A DNA stretch of 64,000 nucleotides from Roseateles terrae (GCF_014192155.1 NZ_JACHXO010000003.1:536383-600382); one strand, 5' to 3'; positions 49,919-59,028 are shown, counted from the first letter of the stretch. Numbers and translations are program-made. The notes: generated by a model from the sequence alone, not told the origin.

Positions 49919-51211
49919 ATGCGATTCAAGACCTGGGCCTGGGGCCTGAGCGTGGCCTCCATGGCGCTGCTGACCGCCTGCGGCGGCGGCGGCGGTGATG
50001 GCGGCAATGCCGACGTGCGCCTGCTCAATGCCAGCATCGGCTACAGCGCGCTGGACATGGCCGTGGGCACCGACCAGAAGGTGGTGAACAGCGCCGTGGC
50101 CTATGCCAAGGCCGGCAGCTATGCCAGCGTGAGCACCAGCGATTCCGGCACCTATATCCAGAACTCGACCGTGGGCAGCACGCTGTCCTCGACGACGCCC
50201 ACCCTGAGCTCGGGCACCAAGTACACGCTGATCGCCTACGGCACCACCAGCGCCGTGCGCACGACGCTGCTGCAGGACAACCAGGACAAGCCGGATGCCG
50301 GCAAGTCCAAGTTCCTGATCCTGAACCTGGCGCCTGACGCCGGCGCGCTGGATGTCTACGAAACCGTCACCACGTCCACCAACCTGGACGACGCCGCTAC
50401 CGTGGCGAGCGGCATCGCTACTGGCGGTGGCAGCGGTTATGCCTCCCTGAAGTCGGGCACCTTCCGCTTCGTGGTCACCGCCGCGGGCGACAAGACCGAC
50501 GTGCGTCTGACCATCCCGTCGCTGACGCTGCCGGATGCTGGCGTGTCGACCCTGATCCTCACCGGCTCCAACGGTGGCGTGCTGGTCAACGGCATGCAGG
50601 TGATCCAGGAAGGCGACGTGACCAACTACGCCAACACCAGCGCCCGCGTGCGTCTGGTGGCTGGCCTGCCGTCGGGCAACCTGATCACGGGTAGCGTGGG
50701 CAGCGTGCCGCTGCTGACCTCGGCCGGCACCCCGGCCATCGGCTCGTACACCCAGGTGACGGCCGGCTCGCAAGCCGTCGCGCTGACCGTCAACGGCAAC
50801 CCGGTGAGCACCGGCGCTGCTGCCCTGACCGCTGGCAACGACTACACGATGCTGGTCTACGGGACCGCCGCCTCGCCGTCGGTCAGCCTGCTGTCTGACG
50901 ACAACAAGCTGCCGAACAGCACGGTCAACGCCAAGATCCGCGTGATCAACGGCCTGAGCAACACCACCGGTGGTGTGGACCTGCGCGTGAACTACGCCGC
51001 CTACGGCTCGAACGTTGTGCCGGGCAGCGCCTCCACCGCGACCCAGACCCCCGCCGTGACGAACGCGCAGGTGTCGGTGACGGCTTCGCAGACCGCAGCC
51101 TCGCTGTTCTCGAAGAGTGACGTCACCCTGACCGCCAACAACAACTACTCCGTGTTTGTGCTGGGCGACATCAACAACAGCCCTGCCGTGACCCTGCTGC
51201 GCGATCGCTGA
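49919..51211 (+). CDS. DUF4397-type surface lipoprotein
   Basis: 430 residues. The lipobox is ALLTACGGGGGDGG, so it is lipidated at the Cys and probably surface-exposed after a Gly-rich linker. Two related DUF4397-like beta domains follow (residues ~30-165 and ~180-300), with a third weaker repeat up to 420: ADVRLLNASIGYSALDM, FLILNLAPDAGALDVYE, ARVRLVAGLPSGNLITG, KIRVINGLSNTTGGVDLRV, each a new strand set. Role unknown, likely cell-surface or biofilm. ATG at 49919 gives the signal peptide; GGAG is ten bases upstream. An intrinsic terminator follows. Confidence 0.85.
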   Translation: MRFKTWAWGLSVASMALLTACGGGGGDGGNADVRLLNASIGYSALDMAVGTDQKVVNSAVAYAKAGSYASVSTSDSGTYIQNSTVGSTLSSTTPTLSSGTKYTLIAYGTTSAVRTTLLQDNQDKPDAGKSKFLILNLAPDAGALDVYETVTTSTNLDDAATVASGIATGGGSGYASLKSGTFRFVVTAAGDKTDVRLTIPSLTLPDAGVSTLILTGSNGGVLVNGMQVIQEGDVTNYANTSARVRLVAGLPSGNLITGSVGSVPLLTSAGTPAIGSYTQVTAGSQAVALTVNGNPVSTGAAALTAGNDYTMLVYGTAASPSVSLLSDDNKLPNSTVNAKIRVINGLSNTTGGVDLRVNYAAYGSNVVPGSASTATQTPAVTNAQVSVTASQTAASLFSKSDVTLTANNNYSVFVLGDINNSPAVTLLRDR

Positions 51212-51255
51212 TCGCTGACTGCTGACGGCGGATCGCCCAACCCGATCCTCCCTGT

Positions 51256-51292
51256 TGGCCACGTCCTCGCAAGAGGCGTGGCCATTTTTTTT
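51256..51292 (+). terminator. Intrinsic terminator after the lipoprotein gene
   Basis: TGGCCACG (51256-51263) pairs with CGTGGCCA (51277-51284); the stem continues CCTC/GAGG past one bulged base, with loop GCAA. A run of eight Ts follows at 51285-51292. Confidence 0.95.
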
Positions 51293-51309
51293 GCAGGCAA
51301 GATGGCGTC

Positions 51310-52041
51310 ATGGATCCGGATACGCCCCTCGTTCCCACCACGCCGCAATTGCGCCGGTTGCGTCAGCTGTGGCGCTCGGCGGGCTGGCCCTGCCAGGACA
51401 TGCTCGAGCTTGAACTGCTGGCCAGCGGCTGGCTGGAGCGCTTGCGGGATGGACACGGACGCGAGACGCTGCGGCTGACCGACAGCGGCATCGCGGTGCT
51501 GCATGCCGGCTTCCAGAAGAACCGGGCCCTGCGGGACCGGCATGAGGCACTGGTGGAGCGCGCAGCGGTGGAGCTGCAGCGGGCCGGTCGGGTGGTCTGG
51601 CGTGGGCTGACGCTGCGGGCGGGCCTGCCGCGGGAGGACGAACCGGAGCGCATGCGCTGGGTCAACGCCATGCCCGACCTCTATTCCGTGCGCAACACCA
51701 CCGTTGAGGACTACCTCGAGCCGACGGTGCATGAGATCAAGGTCAGCCGCGCCGATCTGCTGGGGGAACTGCGCAAGCCGGCCAAGGCGCAGGCCTATCT
51801 GGCCCTGAGCAGCCAGTGCTGGTATGTGCTGAAGGCAGGCATTGCCGAGCCCCAGGAGATCCCGGAGCCGTTCGGCGTGCTGCTGGCGCATGAGCCCCGG
51901 ACCGACCGCGGATCGATCCAGCTGGAGCTGGCGCGTCCGGCCCCGCGACGGGCGCAACGGCCGGACTTTGGTACCTGGATGGCGCTCGCGAAGGCTTCCC
52001 CCTGCGCCCTGCCCCTGGACAACGGACAGGACGGGTTCTGA
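51310..52041 (+). CDS. Conserved hypothetical protein with PD-(D/E)XK-like nuclease features
   Basis: 243 residues. Residues ~15-100 look like a winged-helix-type front part (LRQLWRSAGWPCQDMLELEL, LTDSGIAVLHAG). Residues ~115-200 carry NAMPDLYSVRN and VHEIKVSRADLLGELRKPAKAQAY, an Asp followed by ExK, as in PD-(D/E)XK nucleases and the MmcB DNA-repair family, then ALSSQCWYVLKAG. It could be a DNA-repair or restriction-type enzyme. It stands alone, 18 bases after the terminator of the lipoprotein gene. Confidence 0.65.
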   Translation: MDPDTPLVPTTPQLRRLRQLWRSAGWPCQDMLELELLASGWLERLRDGHGRETLRLTDSGIAVLHAGFQKNRALRDRHEALVERAAVELQRAGRVVWRGLTLRAGLPREDEPERMRWVNAMPDLYSVRNTTVEDYLEPTVHEIKVSRADLLGELRKPAKAQAYLALSSQCWYVLKAGIAEPQEIPEPFGVLLAHEPRTDRGSIQLELARPAPRRAQRPDFGTWMALAKASPCALPLDNGQDGF

Positions 52042-52098
52042 CGCACCTTGGACGCCCCTTGGATGCGCTTCGGACGCGCTTCGGACGCGCTTCCGGGC

Positions 52099-53688
52099 TC
52101 AGCCCTTCTTCAGCAGCCCCTCGCAGACCGCCTTGTCCGACGCTTCCGACTGCTTGGCGCAGACGCCGTCGAGCTGGGTGCGCAGGCGCTTCAGGCTGGC
52201 GTCATGCTGGCCCTTGGCATTCCAGGCTGTCAGCTGGCTGCCCACCTTCTGCAGGGACCGGGCGCTGCGCTCGTAGAACGCGCCCTTGTCCTTTTCCGCC
52301 TCGGCCAGCAGCTGGGAAGCCGCCTTTTCGATACGGGCGCTGTCCTGCGGCGTCAGCTCCACCAGCGCGCTGAGGTAATTGGAGCCCCACTGCAGCCGGG
52401 TGGCCGGACCTTCACTGCGGTTGAAGGCTTCCTCGTACCAGCGCAGCGCCTCCTCGGTGCGGCCCTGCTTGCGGGCATTGCCGCCGAGGTAGCTCATCAG
52501 GTAGTACGGCGAGTGGCTCTTGGCCAGGCTGGCCTTGAGCAGCGCGTCGCTGTCGGCCCACAGGCCCGCGCGACCCAGCACATGCGCAGCAGACGTGATC
52601 ACCGCCTGGCGTTCATAACCGTCAGTCGCCTCCTGGTCGGTGCGGGCGGCGGTGGCTTTCACCTCGGCCAGCAGGGCCGGGTCCAGCTTGGGATGCAGCT
52701 CGGCTTTGGGCTGGTCCAGACGGGCCAGTTCCACCCGGGCCAGCAGCGCCTGCAGGCGGTCCGCGCGGGAGAGGGTGGCGTCAGCCTGGAAACGCTTGAG
52801 CGCGCTGTCGAGGCGGGCGACCAGGGCCTGCCGGTCCGCACCGGCGGTCGGCGCGAGGGCGACGGCGATGTCGTCGGCGGAATTGGCGAGCACGTCGACC
52901 TGCACCCGCGCGGCAGCCGGGTCGGCCAGCACCTGGTTGATGCGGCTGCGCAGCGCGGCATCGGCCTTGGGCGGCTGACCCCCTTCACCGGCGGACGCCA
53001 GCGCCTTCAGCCACAGCCGGGTGCTGGTGTCCTCGTCCACACCCTGGCTGGCCTGGGCCAGCCGTGCCAGCAGGGCGGGCCGCTGGCTGGCGGGCACCAG
53101 CTGCTGTTCGTCCGTATCCCAGCCATAAAAACCCAGCAGCTTCCACTCGCTGGCGGAGAGCTTGCGGCCCGCCTGCGCATCGGCCAGGACCGCCTTCACC
53201 GGTCGGCCGCCGGCCAGGCCCAGTTGCAGCACCTGAAGCACCTGCGCGGCATCCGCCTCGCCCGGCAGCCGGGTGAGTTCCTGGCGCTGGTTGTTGAACA
53301 GGATCATCGTCGGATAGCCGCGCACCTTGAAGCGCGCGCCCAGGCGCTGGGCGCCGGGGTTGTCTCCGTCGATATGGACGGCCACGAAGGCCCGCGACTG
53401 CTCGATGAAATCGGCCCGGTTGAACAGCGTCGCCTTGAGCTGATTGCAAGGCGGGCACCACTTCGCTCCCCAGTAGAGCAGGACCGGCTTCTTTTCAGAG
53501 GCGGCCTGCTGGAAGGCGCGGTCGATGTCCGCATCCCCCGAGGCTTCCTGCCACGCAATGGCGGCGCTGCTCTGGGCGGCGGCAGCCATGGCGGCCGGCG
53601 TGTGGGCGGTCAGGGCCCCCAGCGTGGTCACGGCAGCGGCCAGCAGGGTCACGCGCAGGGCGCGGTGCATCGAAAGCGTACGGGTCAT
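52099..53688 (-). CDS. Exported thioredoxin-fold protein with helical-repeat C-terminus
   Basis: 529 residues. A signal peptide (LLAAAVTTLGALTAHTPAAMAA) is followed by a thioredoxin domain (residues ~50-150) with the active-site WCPPC in LLYWGAKWCPPCNQLK and the cis-Pro region RGYPTMILF. The remaining ~370 residues are helical and TPR-like (LRWYEEAFNRSEGPATRL), ending in two Cys. The CPPC motif suggests a reductant for periplasmic cysteines, and the C-terminal part is likely a binding platform. The start at 53688 gives the best signal. Confidence 0.8.
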   Translation of the reverse strand: MTRTLSMHRALRVTLLAAAVTTLGALTAHTPAAMAAAAQSSAAIAWQEASGDADIDRAFQQAASEKKPVLLYWGAKWCPPCNQLKATLFNRADFIEQSRAFVAVHIDGDNPGAQRLGARFKVRGYPTMILFNNQRQELTRLPGEADAAQVLQVLQLGLAGGRPVKAVLADAQAGRKLSASEWKLLGFYGWDTDEQQLVPASQRPALLARLAQASQGVDEDTSTRLWLKALASAGEGGQPPKADAALRSRINQVLADPAAARVQVDVLANSADDIAVALAPTAGADRQALVARLDSALKRFQADATLSRADRLQALLARVELARLDQPKAELHPKLDPALLAEVKATAARTDQEATDGYERQAVITSAAHVLGRAGLWADSDALLKASLAKSHSPYYLMSYLGGNARKQGRTEEALRWYEEAFNRSEGPATRLQWGSNYLSALVELTPQDSARIEKAASQLLAEAEKDKGAFYERSARSLQKVGSQLTAWNAKGQHDASLKRLRTQLDGVCAKQSEASDKAVCEGLLKKG

Positions 53689-53813
53689 GGCGGGCGCGGG
53701 CCGCAGCGGGATCACCGGCGGCCCGGATGGCAAAGGAAATATTGTGGCCCGGACGGTCGCTGCGCGTCATGCGCAATGCGAGCAAGCACATGCGAGGGTC
53801 CGGGCGCGGGGGC

Positions 53814-54422
53814 TTACTTCAGCAGGCCTTCCTGCTTCAGTGCGGCCTGTACGGCCGGACGGGCGGCCACGCGGTCGCGGTAGGCAACCAGGCGGACGAA
53901 GGGACTCACGTCCACGCCCACCAGACGGCCCCAGCCGGTGACGGTGAAGAGGTAGGCATCGGCCACGGTGAAGGTCTCGCCCATCAGGTAGCTGCGGCCT
54001 TCCAGCTGGCTGTCCACCCACGACAGGCGGTCCAGCAGCTTGGTGCGGAATTGCGCCTTCGCCTCTTCCGGCATGGCGGGATTGAACAGCGGGCTGAAGC
54101 CCTTGTGCAGCTCGCTGGTGATGAAGTTCAGCCACTCCTGCAGGCGATAGCGCTCCAGGGTGCCGTTGGCGGGCGCCAGGCCGCTGGCAGGGGCCTGATC
54201 GGCCAGGTATTGCACGATGGCCGGGCCTTCGCTCAGGCGTTCACCGTTGTCCAGCTCCAGCAGCGGCACATAACCCTTGGGATTGAGCGTGTAGAAGTCG
54301 GTGCCGTCCTGCAGCTTGTGGGTCTTGGTGCTGGCCAGGACGATCTCGATGTCCAGGCCCGCTTCACGCGCGACGATGTGGGGCGAGAGCGAGCAGGCGC
54401 CGGGGCTGTAGTAGAGCTTCAT
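53814..54422 (-). CDS. Glutathione S-transferase (beta-like)
   Basis: 202 residues. N-terminal thioredoxin-like half with YYSPGACSLSPHIVAREAG, including the Cys characteristic of beta-class bacterial GSTs, and GYVPLLELDNGERLSEGPAI for the glutathione site; helical C-terminal half with FTVADAYLF. Conjugates or reduces using glutathione in the cytoplasm. A strong AAGGAGA is four bases before the ATG. It faces away from the S33 hydrolase gene with the minisatellite in between. Confidence 0.93.
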   Translation of the reverse strand: MKLYYSPGACSLSPHIVAREAGLDIEIVLASTKTHKLQDGTDFYTLNPKGYVPLLELDNGERLSEGPAIVQYLADQAPASGLAPANGTLERYRLQEWLNFITSELHKGFSPLFNPAMPEEAKAQFRTKLLDRLSWVDSQLEGRSYLMGETFTVADAYLFTVTGWGRLVGVDVSPFVRLVAYRDRVAARPAVQAALKQEGLLK

Positions 54423-54548
54423 GGGGTCTCCTTCGGTGACGGCTCCAGGGGAGCGCGGGGGGAAAGCCGGCACCTTACGCGGCCTTGCGGCCACCCGCAA
54501 TGCCCGGTTTCATCCACGGGCGTTTGTCGATCCGTTGGCGGAAGCGGC

Positions 54549-54658
54549 GGGGAAGCGGCGGGGAAGCGGCGGGGAAGCGGCGGGGAAGCGGCGGGGAAGC
54601 GGCGGGGAAGCGGCGGGAAAGCGACGGGAAAGCGACGGGAAAGCGACGGGGAATGGGC
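54549..54658 (+). repeat. 11-bp minisatellite, nine to ten units
   Basis: Six copies of GGGGAAGCGGC (54549-54614), then three of GGGAAAGCGAC (54615-54647) and one diverged unit GGGGAATGGGC. Eleven bases is about one DNA helical turn, and the four-G runs on the + strand, with seven-base spacers, could form G-quadruplexes. It sits between two divergent genes, 165 bases before the ATG of the hydrolase and 127 from the GST start. It keeps several frames open by chance (33 bases per three units), so the long frames across it are not genes. Confidence 0.95.
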
Positions 54659-54822
54659 GCGAAATCGGCGGGCGCAGCTTCGGGCAATCACCCGAAAGGT
54701 GGACCGGTGCCGTGGAGCAACGGCACGGGCGCAGGGAGGTGGGTGGCAGGGAAGCTCTGCATGCGGAGGCGCCCCCCGGCATGCACATAATCGGCCCGCA
54801 TTCTGCACGGAGGAGCGCTTTG

Positions 54823-56505
54823 ATGGTGAGTGTTCAATGGACGCGGTCGGACGCCGACCCGGTCCCTGCCCGACCGACGCCGCGGCTTCGCGCTGCGCCC
54901 CGCGCCCGGATCCCCGCCCTGGCGGCAGCAATCGTCCTGGCCGGGCTGCCGGCATGGGCAGCGGCGCAGGCCTCGAGCCCCGCGCCCGCTGACGGCTCGG
55001 AGCTTCGCCCCTGCCGCATTGAAGGGGTGTCGACCGAAGTCCAATGCGGGCGCATCAGCCGTCCGCTCGACCCGGCCCAGCCGCAAGGGCGTCGCATCGA
55101 CGTGCATTTTGTGGTGGTGCCGGCCCTGGCCCGCAACAAGCAACCGGATCCGGTGGTGCTGCTGGCCGGCGGTCCCGGCCAGAGTGCCATTTCACTGGCG
55201 GGCATGGTGATGCCGCGGCTGTCGCGGCTCAACTACCGGCGCGACCTGGTGTTCATCGATCAACGTGGCACCGGTCGATCGGCACCGCTGGACTGCCGGG
55301 ACGATACGCCGCAGACGCTGAAAGAAGCGCTGGAGCCCGGTCGACGGGAGCGCCTGCTCGACGAGTGCCGGCAGCGTTTGCAGACCCTGCCCTATGGCGA
55401 TCTGCGCCAGTTCACCACCGTCATCGCCATGCAGGACTTCGACGCGGTGCGACAGGCGCTCGCGGTCCCCAGCTGGAATCTGCTGGGCGCGTCCTACGGC
55501 ACGCGCGCTGCGCTGGACTACCAGCGGCAGTTTCCGCAGCACGTGCGCCGCAGCATCCTCGACGGGGTGGCGCCGCCGGACATGGTGCTGCCGGTGTCGT
55601 TCTCGCAGGACAGCCAGGCGGCGCTGGACGCCGTTTTCAGCCACTGTGAATCGGATGCGGCCTGCCGCACCCGCTATCCCAACCTGCGGGCTGACTGGCA
55701 GGCGCTGCTGCGCAGCCTGCCGCGCACGGTCACGCTTCAGCATCCGGTCACCCTTCGCAGCGAAGAGGTGACGATGACGCGGGAGACGCTGATGTCGGCC
55801 GTGCGTCCGCCGCTGTATTCACCGACGCTGGCGTCCGCGCTGCCGGAGGCGTTGCATGAAGCCAGTCAGGGCCGCTTCAATGCGCTGGGCGCGCTGACCG
55901 GCATTATGAGCGGCGGCGGTGCGGCGCGGCTGTACACCGGCATGCACTTCTCGGTCATCTGCGCCGAGGATGCGCCGCGTCTGGCCGCATCCACCGATGC
56001 GCCGGGCGGCGACTTCGGCACGCTGGACCGCGACCAGTACGCCCGGGTCTGCAAGGCCTGGCCCCGGGGCGAGGTCCCGGCGGCGTTCTACACCCTGCCC
56101 CCGGCACAGCATCCGGTGCTGCTGCTCAGTGGTGGCGCCGACCCGGCCACACCGCCGCGCCATGGTGCGCGTGTGGCCCAGGCGCTGGGTGCCCAGGCGC
56201 GCCATGTGGTGGTGCCGCAGGCGGGGCACGGCGTGGCCCTCTCTCTGAGCTGCATGCAGGACGTGCTGTTCAGATTCATTGATGCCAAGGAGGATGCCGA
56301 CGCGCTGAAGGTGGACGCCACCTGCGCCGAGCGCATTCCGCGCCCGACGGTGTTCCTGCCTCCGACGCCCGAAACGGTGGAAGCGGCGGCTTCGGCCGCA
56401 CGTGCTGCGGACCGGGCGCGTGATGCGCGATCGGCGGCGCCAGCGTCTTCGTTTGTCCCCTCCTCCACCGCTGTGGTGCCCTCGTCCCGGGAGACCGCCC
56501 GATGA
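54823..56505 (+). CDS. Exported S33/TAP-like alpha/beta hydrolase
   Basis: 560 residues. An N-terminal hydrophobic stretch after a long basic part (ARIPALAAAIVLAGLPAWAAAQ) suggests export. The alpha/beta hydrolase fold has LLAGGPGQSAISLAG (oxyanion, as in proline iminopeptidases), VFIDQRGTGRSAPLDC, LLGASYGTRAAL (Ser), GGADPATPP (Asp) and PQAGHGVAL (His), the arrangement of S33 tripeptidyl aminopeptidases with a TAP-like C-terminus. The start at 54823 has GGAGGAG before it. Its stop overlaps the ABC ATPase gene, forming a three-gene operon. Confidence 0.88.
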   Translation: MVSVQWTRSDADPVPARPTPRLRAAPRARIPALAAAIVLAGLPAWAAAQASSPAPADGSELRPCRIEGVSTEVQCGRISRPLDPAQPQGRRIDVHFVVVPALARNKQPDPVVLLAGGPGQSAISLAGMVMPRLSRLNYRRDLVFIDQRGTGRSAPLDCRDDTPQTLKEALEPGRRERLLDECRQRLQTLPYGDLRQFTTVIAMQDFDAVRQALAVPSWNLLGASYGTRAALDYQRQFPQHVRRSILDGVAPPDMVLPVSFSQDSQAALDAVFSHCESDAACRTRYPNLRADWQALLRSLPRTVTLQHPVTLRSEEVTMTRETLMSAVRPPLYSPTLASALPEALHEASQGRFNALGALTGIMSGGGAARLYTGMHFSVICAEDAPRLAASTDAPGGDFGTLDRDQYARVCKAWPRGEVPAAFYTLPPAQHPVLLLSGGADPATPPRHGARVAQALGAQARHVVVPQAGHGVALSLSCMQDVLFRFIDAKEDADALKVDATCAERIPRPTVFLPPTPETVEAAASAARAADRARDARSAAPASSFVPSSTAVVPSSRETAR

Positions 56506-57305
56506 TCCGTATTCAAGGCCTGCGAAAGGCATTCGAGGCCCGCACCGGCGGCGGGCTGTTCAAGCGCGGAGGCAAGCGCACGGTGGTGGCGGTGGACCAT
56601 CTCGACCTGAGTGCGCCCGACGGGGTGATCACCGGCCTGCTGGGCCCCAACGGCGCCGGCAAGACCACTTCGCTGCGCATGCTGGCCGGCCTGTTCAAGC
56701 CCGACCAGGGCAGCATCCAGGTCGATGACATCGATGTGCTGCAGCAGCCGCGCGCCGCGCTGGCGCGCATGGGCGTGCTGGGGGATGCGCATGGGCTCTA
56801 TCCGCGTCTGTCGGCGCGGGAGAACATCGTCTATTACGCCCGGCTGCAGGGCATGGTGACCGACCAGGCGCAGGCCCGTGCGGAAGCGCTGGCGGACCTG
56901 CTGGACATGCGCGGCATCCTGGAACGGCGGGCCGATGGCTTCAGCCAGGGGGAGCGCATGAAGACGGCGCTGGCGCGGTCGCTGGTGCATGACCCGGCCA
57001 ACATCGTGCTGGATGAGCCGACCAATGGACTGGACGTGGTGGCCACGCGTGCTTTGCGGGAGGTGCTGCGGCATCTGCGATCGCCGGCAGGCGGGGCCAA
57101 GTGCATCGTGTTTTCCAGCCACATCATGCAGGAGGTGGAGCAGTTGTGTGACCAGGTGGTGGTGATGTCGCAGGGCCGGTCGGTGGCCACGGGGACGGTG
57201 GCGGAGCTGCAGGCCCGCACCTCGACCGACCGCTTTGAGGATGCCTTTGTGGCGCTGGCCTTTCCCGAGGTGGCGCCTTTGGCTGCACAGGAGATGTCCG
57301 CATGA
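56502..57305 (+). CDS. ABC transporter ATP-binding protein, NatA-like
   Basis: 267 residues. Walker A LLGPNGAGKTTSLRM, signature FSQGERMKTALARSL, Walker B NIVLDEPTNGLD, H-loop FSSHIM. Resembles NatA of Na+-efflux and other drug/peptide exporters of the ABC-2 class. Overlaps the hydrolase gene and the permease gene by ATGA on both sides, so all three are translationally linked. Confidence 0.93.
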   Translation: MIRIQGLRKAFEARTGGGLFKRGGKRTVVAVDHLDLSAPDGVITGLLGPNGAGKTTSLRMLAGLFKPDQGSIQVDDIDVLQQPRAALARMGVLGDAHGLYPRLSARENIVYYARLQGMVTDQAQARAEALADLLDMRGILERRADGFSQGERMKTALARSLVHDPANIVLDEPTNGLDVVATRALREVLRHLRSPAGGAKCIVFSSHIMQEVEQLCDQVVVMSQGRSVATGTVAELQARTSTDRFEDAFVALAFPEVAPLAAQEMSA

Positions 57306-58480
57306 ACAGCGCCACCTTGCGAGCTTTTTTCACTGTCTTCCGCAAGGAGGTGGTGGATGCGATGCGAGACCGTCGCACCTTGCTGCGTCTGATGATTCCG
57401 GCGCTGCTGATGGGTCCGCTGATGCTGATGATGATGTCGGGGCTGGTCGCTTCCTTTGAGGAGCGGGCGGAGAAGCGGGAGATCCAGGTCATCGGCATTG
57501 AGCATGCGCCGACCCTGCGCAATTATCTGGAGCGGCAGACCTACACGGTGAAGGCGCCGCCGGCCGACTATGAAGCGCAGCTGCGCAGCGCGAAGCTGGG
57601 GGATCCCATCCTGGTCATTCCGGCGGATTTTGAAGTGATGCTGGCCGGTGGGCAGCCGGTCACGGTGGAGATCGTGAGTGACAGCGCCAACCAGCGGGCC
57701 TCGTCGGGCGTGGGCACCTTGAGCCGATTGCTGCAGGGGTTTGGTCAGGAGCGGGCGTCGCTGCTGCTGGCGTTGCGGGGCATCAGCACGGAGCAGCTGC
57801 GGCCGGTGAAGGTGGAGGAGCGGGACCTGGCGAGCCAGCAGGCGCGGGCCACGCGGATCACGGTCATGCTGCCGATGTTCATCATGATGGCGGTGCTGTA
57901 TGGGGCGCTGACGGCGGCTTTGGACAGCACGGCGGGTGAGCGTGAGCGGGGGTCGCTGGAGCCGCTGCTGGTCAATCCGGCGCCGCATGGGGCGATCGTG
58001 GCTGGCAAGTGGGGGGCGGTGTTTCTCATGGGCATGATGGTGGCGTTGCTTTCCAACATCAGTTTTTTGCCCGCACAGCAGCTCATGCGCAGTGACAGTC
58101 TGCAGGCGATGTTCCAGTTTGGATGGCCGGAGGCGGTGAAGTTCCTGCTGCTGCAGATGCCGTTGGGCGCGGGCCTGTCGGCGGTGCTGATGGCTCTGGC
58201 GATCCGGACGAAGACCTTCAAGGAAGCGCAGGCCAGCGCCACGCTCGTCATGACGGCGGTGTCACTGACGCCGATGGTCTCGATCATGAATCCGGGTGCC
58301 GAGGCCAACTGGCACCTCTGGATTCCGGGCCTGGCGCAGAATGCCTTGATGATGACGGTGCTGAAGGGCGAGCCCCTGACGCTGATGAAGGTTATGCCGA
58401 GCATTGTGGTGGGCGCCCTGCTCACCTTCGCCGGCCTGCTGTTCGTCACCCGTTCGATGCGCGCCGCAGTGTCCCGCTAA
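57302..58480 (+). CDS. ABC-2 type permease, NatB-like
   Basis: 392 residues. One N-terminal helix (LLRLMIPALLMGPLMLMMMSG), a large periplasmic domain (residues ~55-195), then five helices. RKEVVDAMRDRRTLL at the start and DSTAGERERGSLEPLLVNP are typical of NatB-type exporters. Works with the ATPase just upstream to expel a substrate, possibly Na+ or a peptide; the linked secreted hydrolase hints at a peptide or lipid-like substrate. Confidence 0.92.
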   Translation: MNSATLRAFFTVFRKEVVDAMRDRRTLLRLMIPALLMGPLMLMMMSGLVASFEERAEKREIQVIGIEHAPTLRNYLERQTYTVKAPPADYEAQLRSAKLGDPILVIPADFEVMLAGGQPVTVEIVSDSANQRASSGVGTLSRLLQGFGQERASLLLALRGISTEQLRPVKVEERDLASQQARATRITVMLPMFIMMAVLYGALTAALDSTAGERERGSLEPLLVNPAPHGAIVAGKWGAVFLMGMMVALLSNISFLPAQQLMRSDSLQAMFQFGWPEAVKFLLLQMPLGAGLSAVLMALAIRTKTFKEAQASATLVMTAVSLTPMVSIMNPGAEANWHLWIPGLAQNALMMTVLKGEPLTLMKVMPSIVVGALLTFAGLLFVTRSMRAAVSR

Positions 58481-58572
58481 GCCACAGGCCACGGCGGCCC
58501 ACGAGGACCGCCGTGCAAGCCGGGCTGGCGGTTCGCCTAGAGGGCCACCGCCGGGCCGCCCCAAGGTGGGCC

Positions 58573-58950
58573 TCAGTGGCCTGCGGGCGCCTGTAGAGCC
58601 TGTTGCACGTGCTGCTGCCACGGCAGCGTGTGCACGATGCCATTGAGCTGAATCGCCGATTCCAGCGGGGCCAGCACCTCCCCGGCGCGGTTGAGGAACT
58701 GCAGGTTCGTCACCAATGCCATCGGGTCGACCATGCTCACCATGCCATACGGCATGCAGACCCAGTCCCAGGCCACACCGGCCGCCCCCAGCTCCGATTC
58801 CCCAGACCACAGGGTTTGCCCCATGGCTGGTTGTTCCTCGTCTCCCACGACCAGCACGCGCGTGCTCAAATGCGCGAACTGCATGCGGGGAAGCCGCTGC
58901 ACATCACACAATATTCGCGGCCATGCGTACACAATCCAGGCTGGAGTCAT
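58573..58950 (-). CDS. Hypothetical protein divergent from luxR
   Basis: 125 residues. No domain recognised. It has a short N-terminal part (MTPAWIVYAWPRIL), then THLSTRVLVVGDEEQPAM-like mixed strands, a Trp/Met-rich middle (GVAWDWVCMPYGMVSMVDPM, residues ~66-85) and a C-terminal helix (LPWQQHVQQALQA). An internal Met at 58884 (MQFAHLSTRV) is an alternative start, and neither has a good ribosome site. Its position opposite luxR, with a lux-box-like site between them, suggests quorum-related control. Confidence 0.5.
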   Translation of the reverse strand: MTPAWIVYAWPRILCDVQRLPRMQFAHLSTRVLVVGDEEQPAMGQTLWSGESELGAAGVAWDWVCMPYGMVSMVDPMALVTNLQFLNRAGEVLAPLESAIQLNGIVHTLPWQQHVQQALQAPAGH

Positions 58951-59028
58951 TGTCGGAATTGTTAAGTTGATTGGCGGGCGGGTGCTCCCATGCCCAGCAG
59001 TGTGGGCAGGAAGTGCCCCCACCGCCAG

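Noticed and set aside
54549..54658. CRISPR array
   Set aside because: Units are 11 bp, contiguous and spacer-free.
54421..54822. Open frames in several phases across the GST-hydrolase gap, with an 11-residue repeat (EAAGKRRGSGG)
   Set aside because: They arise because an 11-bp repeat without stops keeps every frame open over 33 bases; the real hydrolase start at 54823 has its own strong ribosome site.
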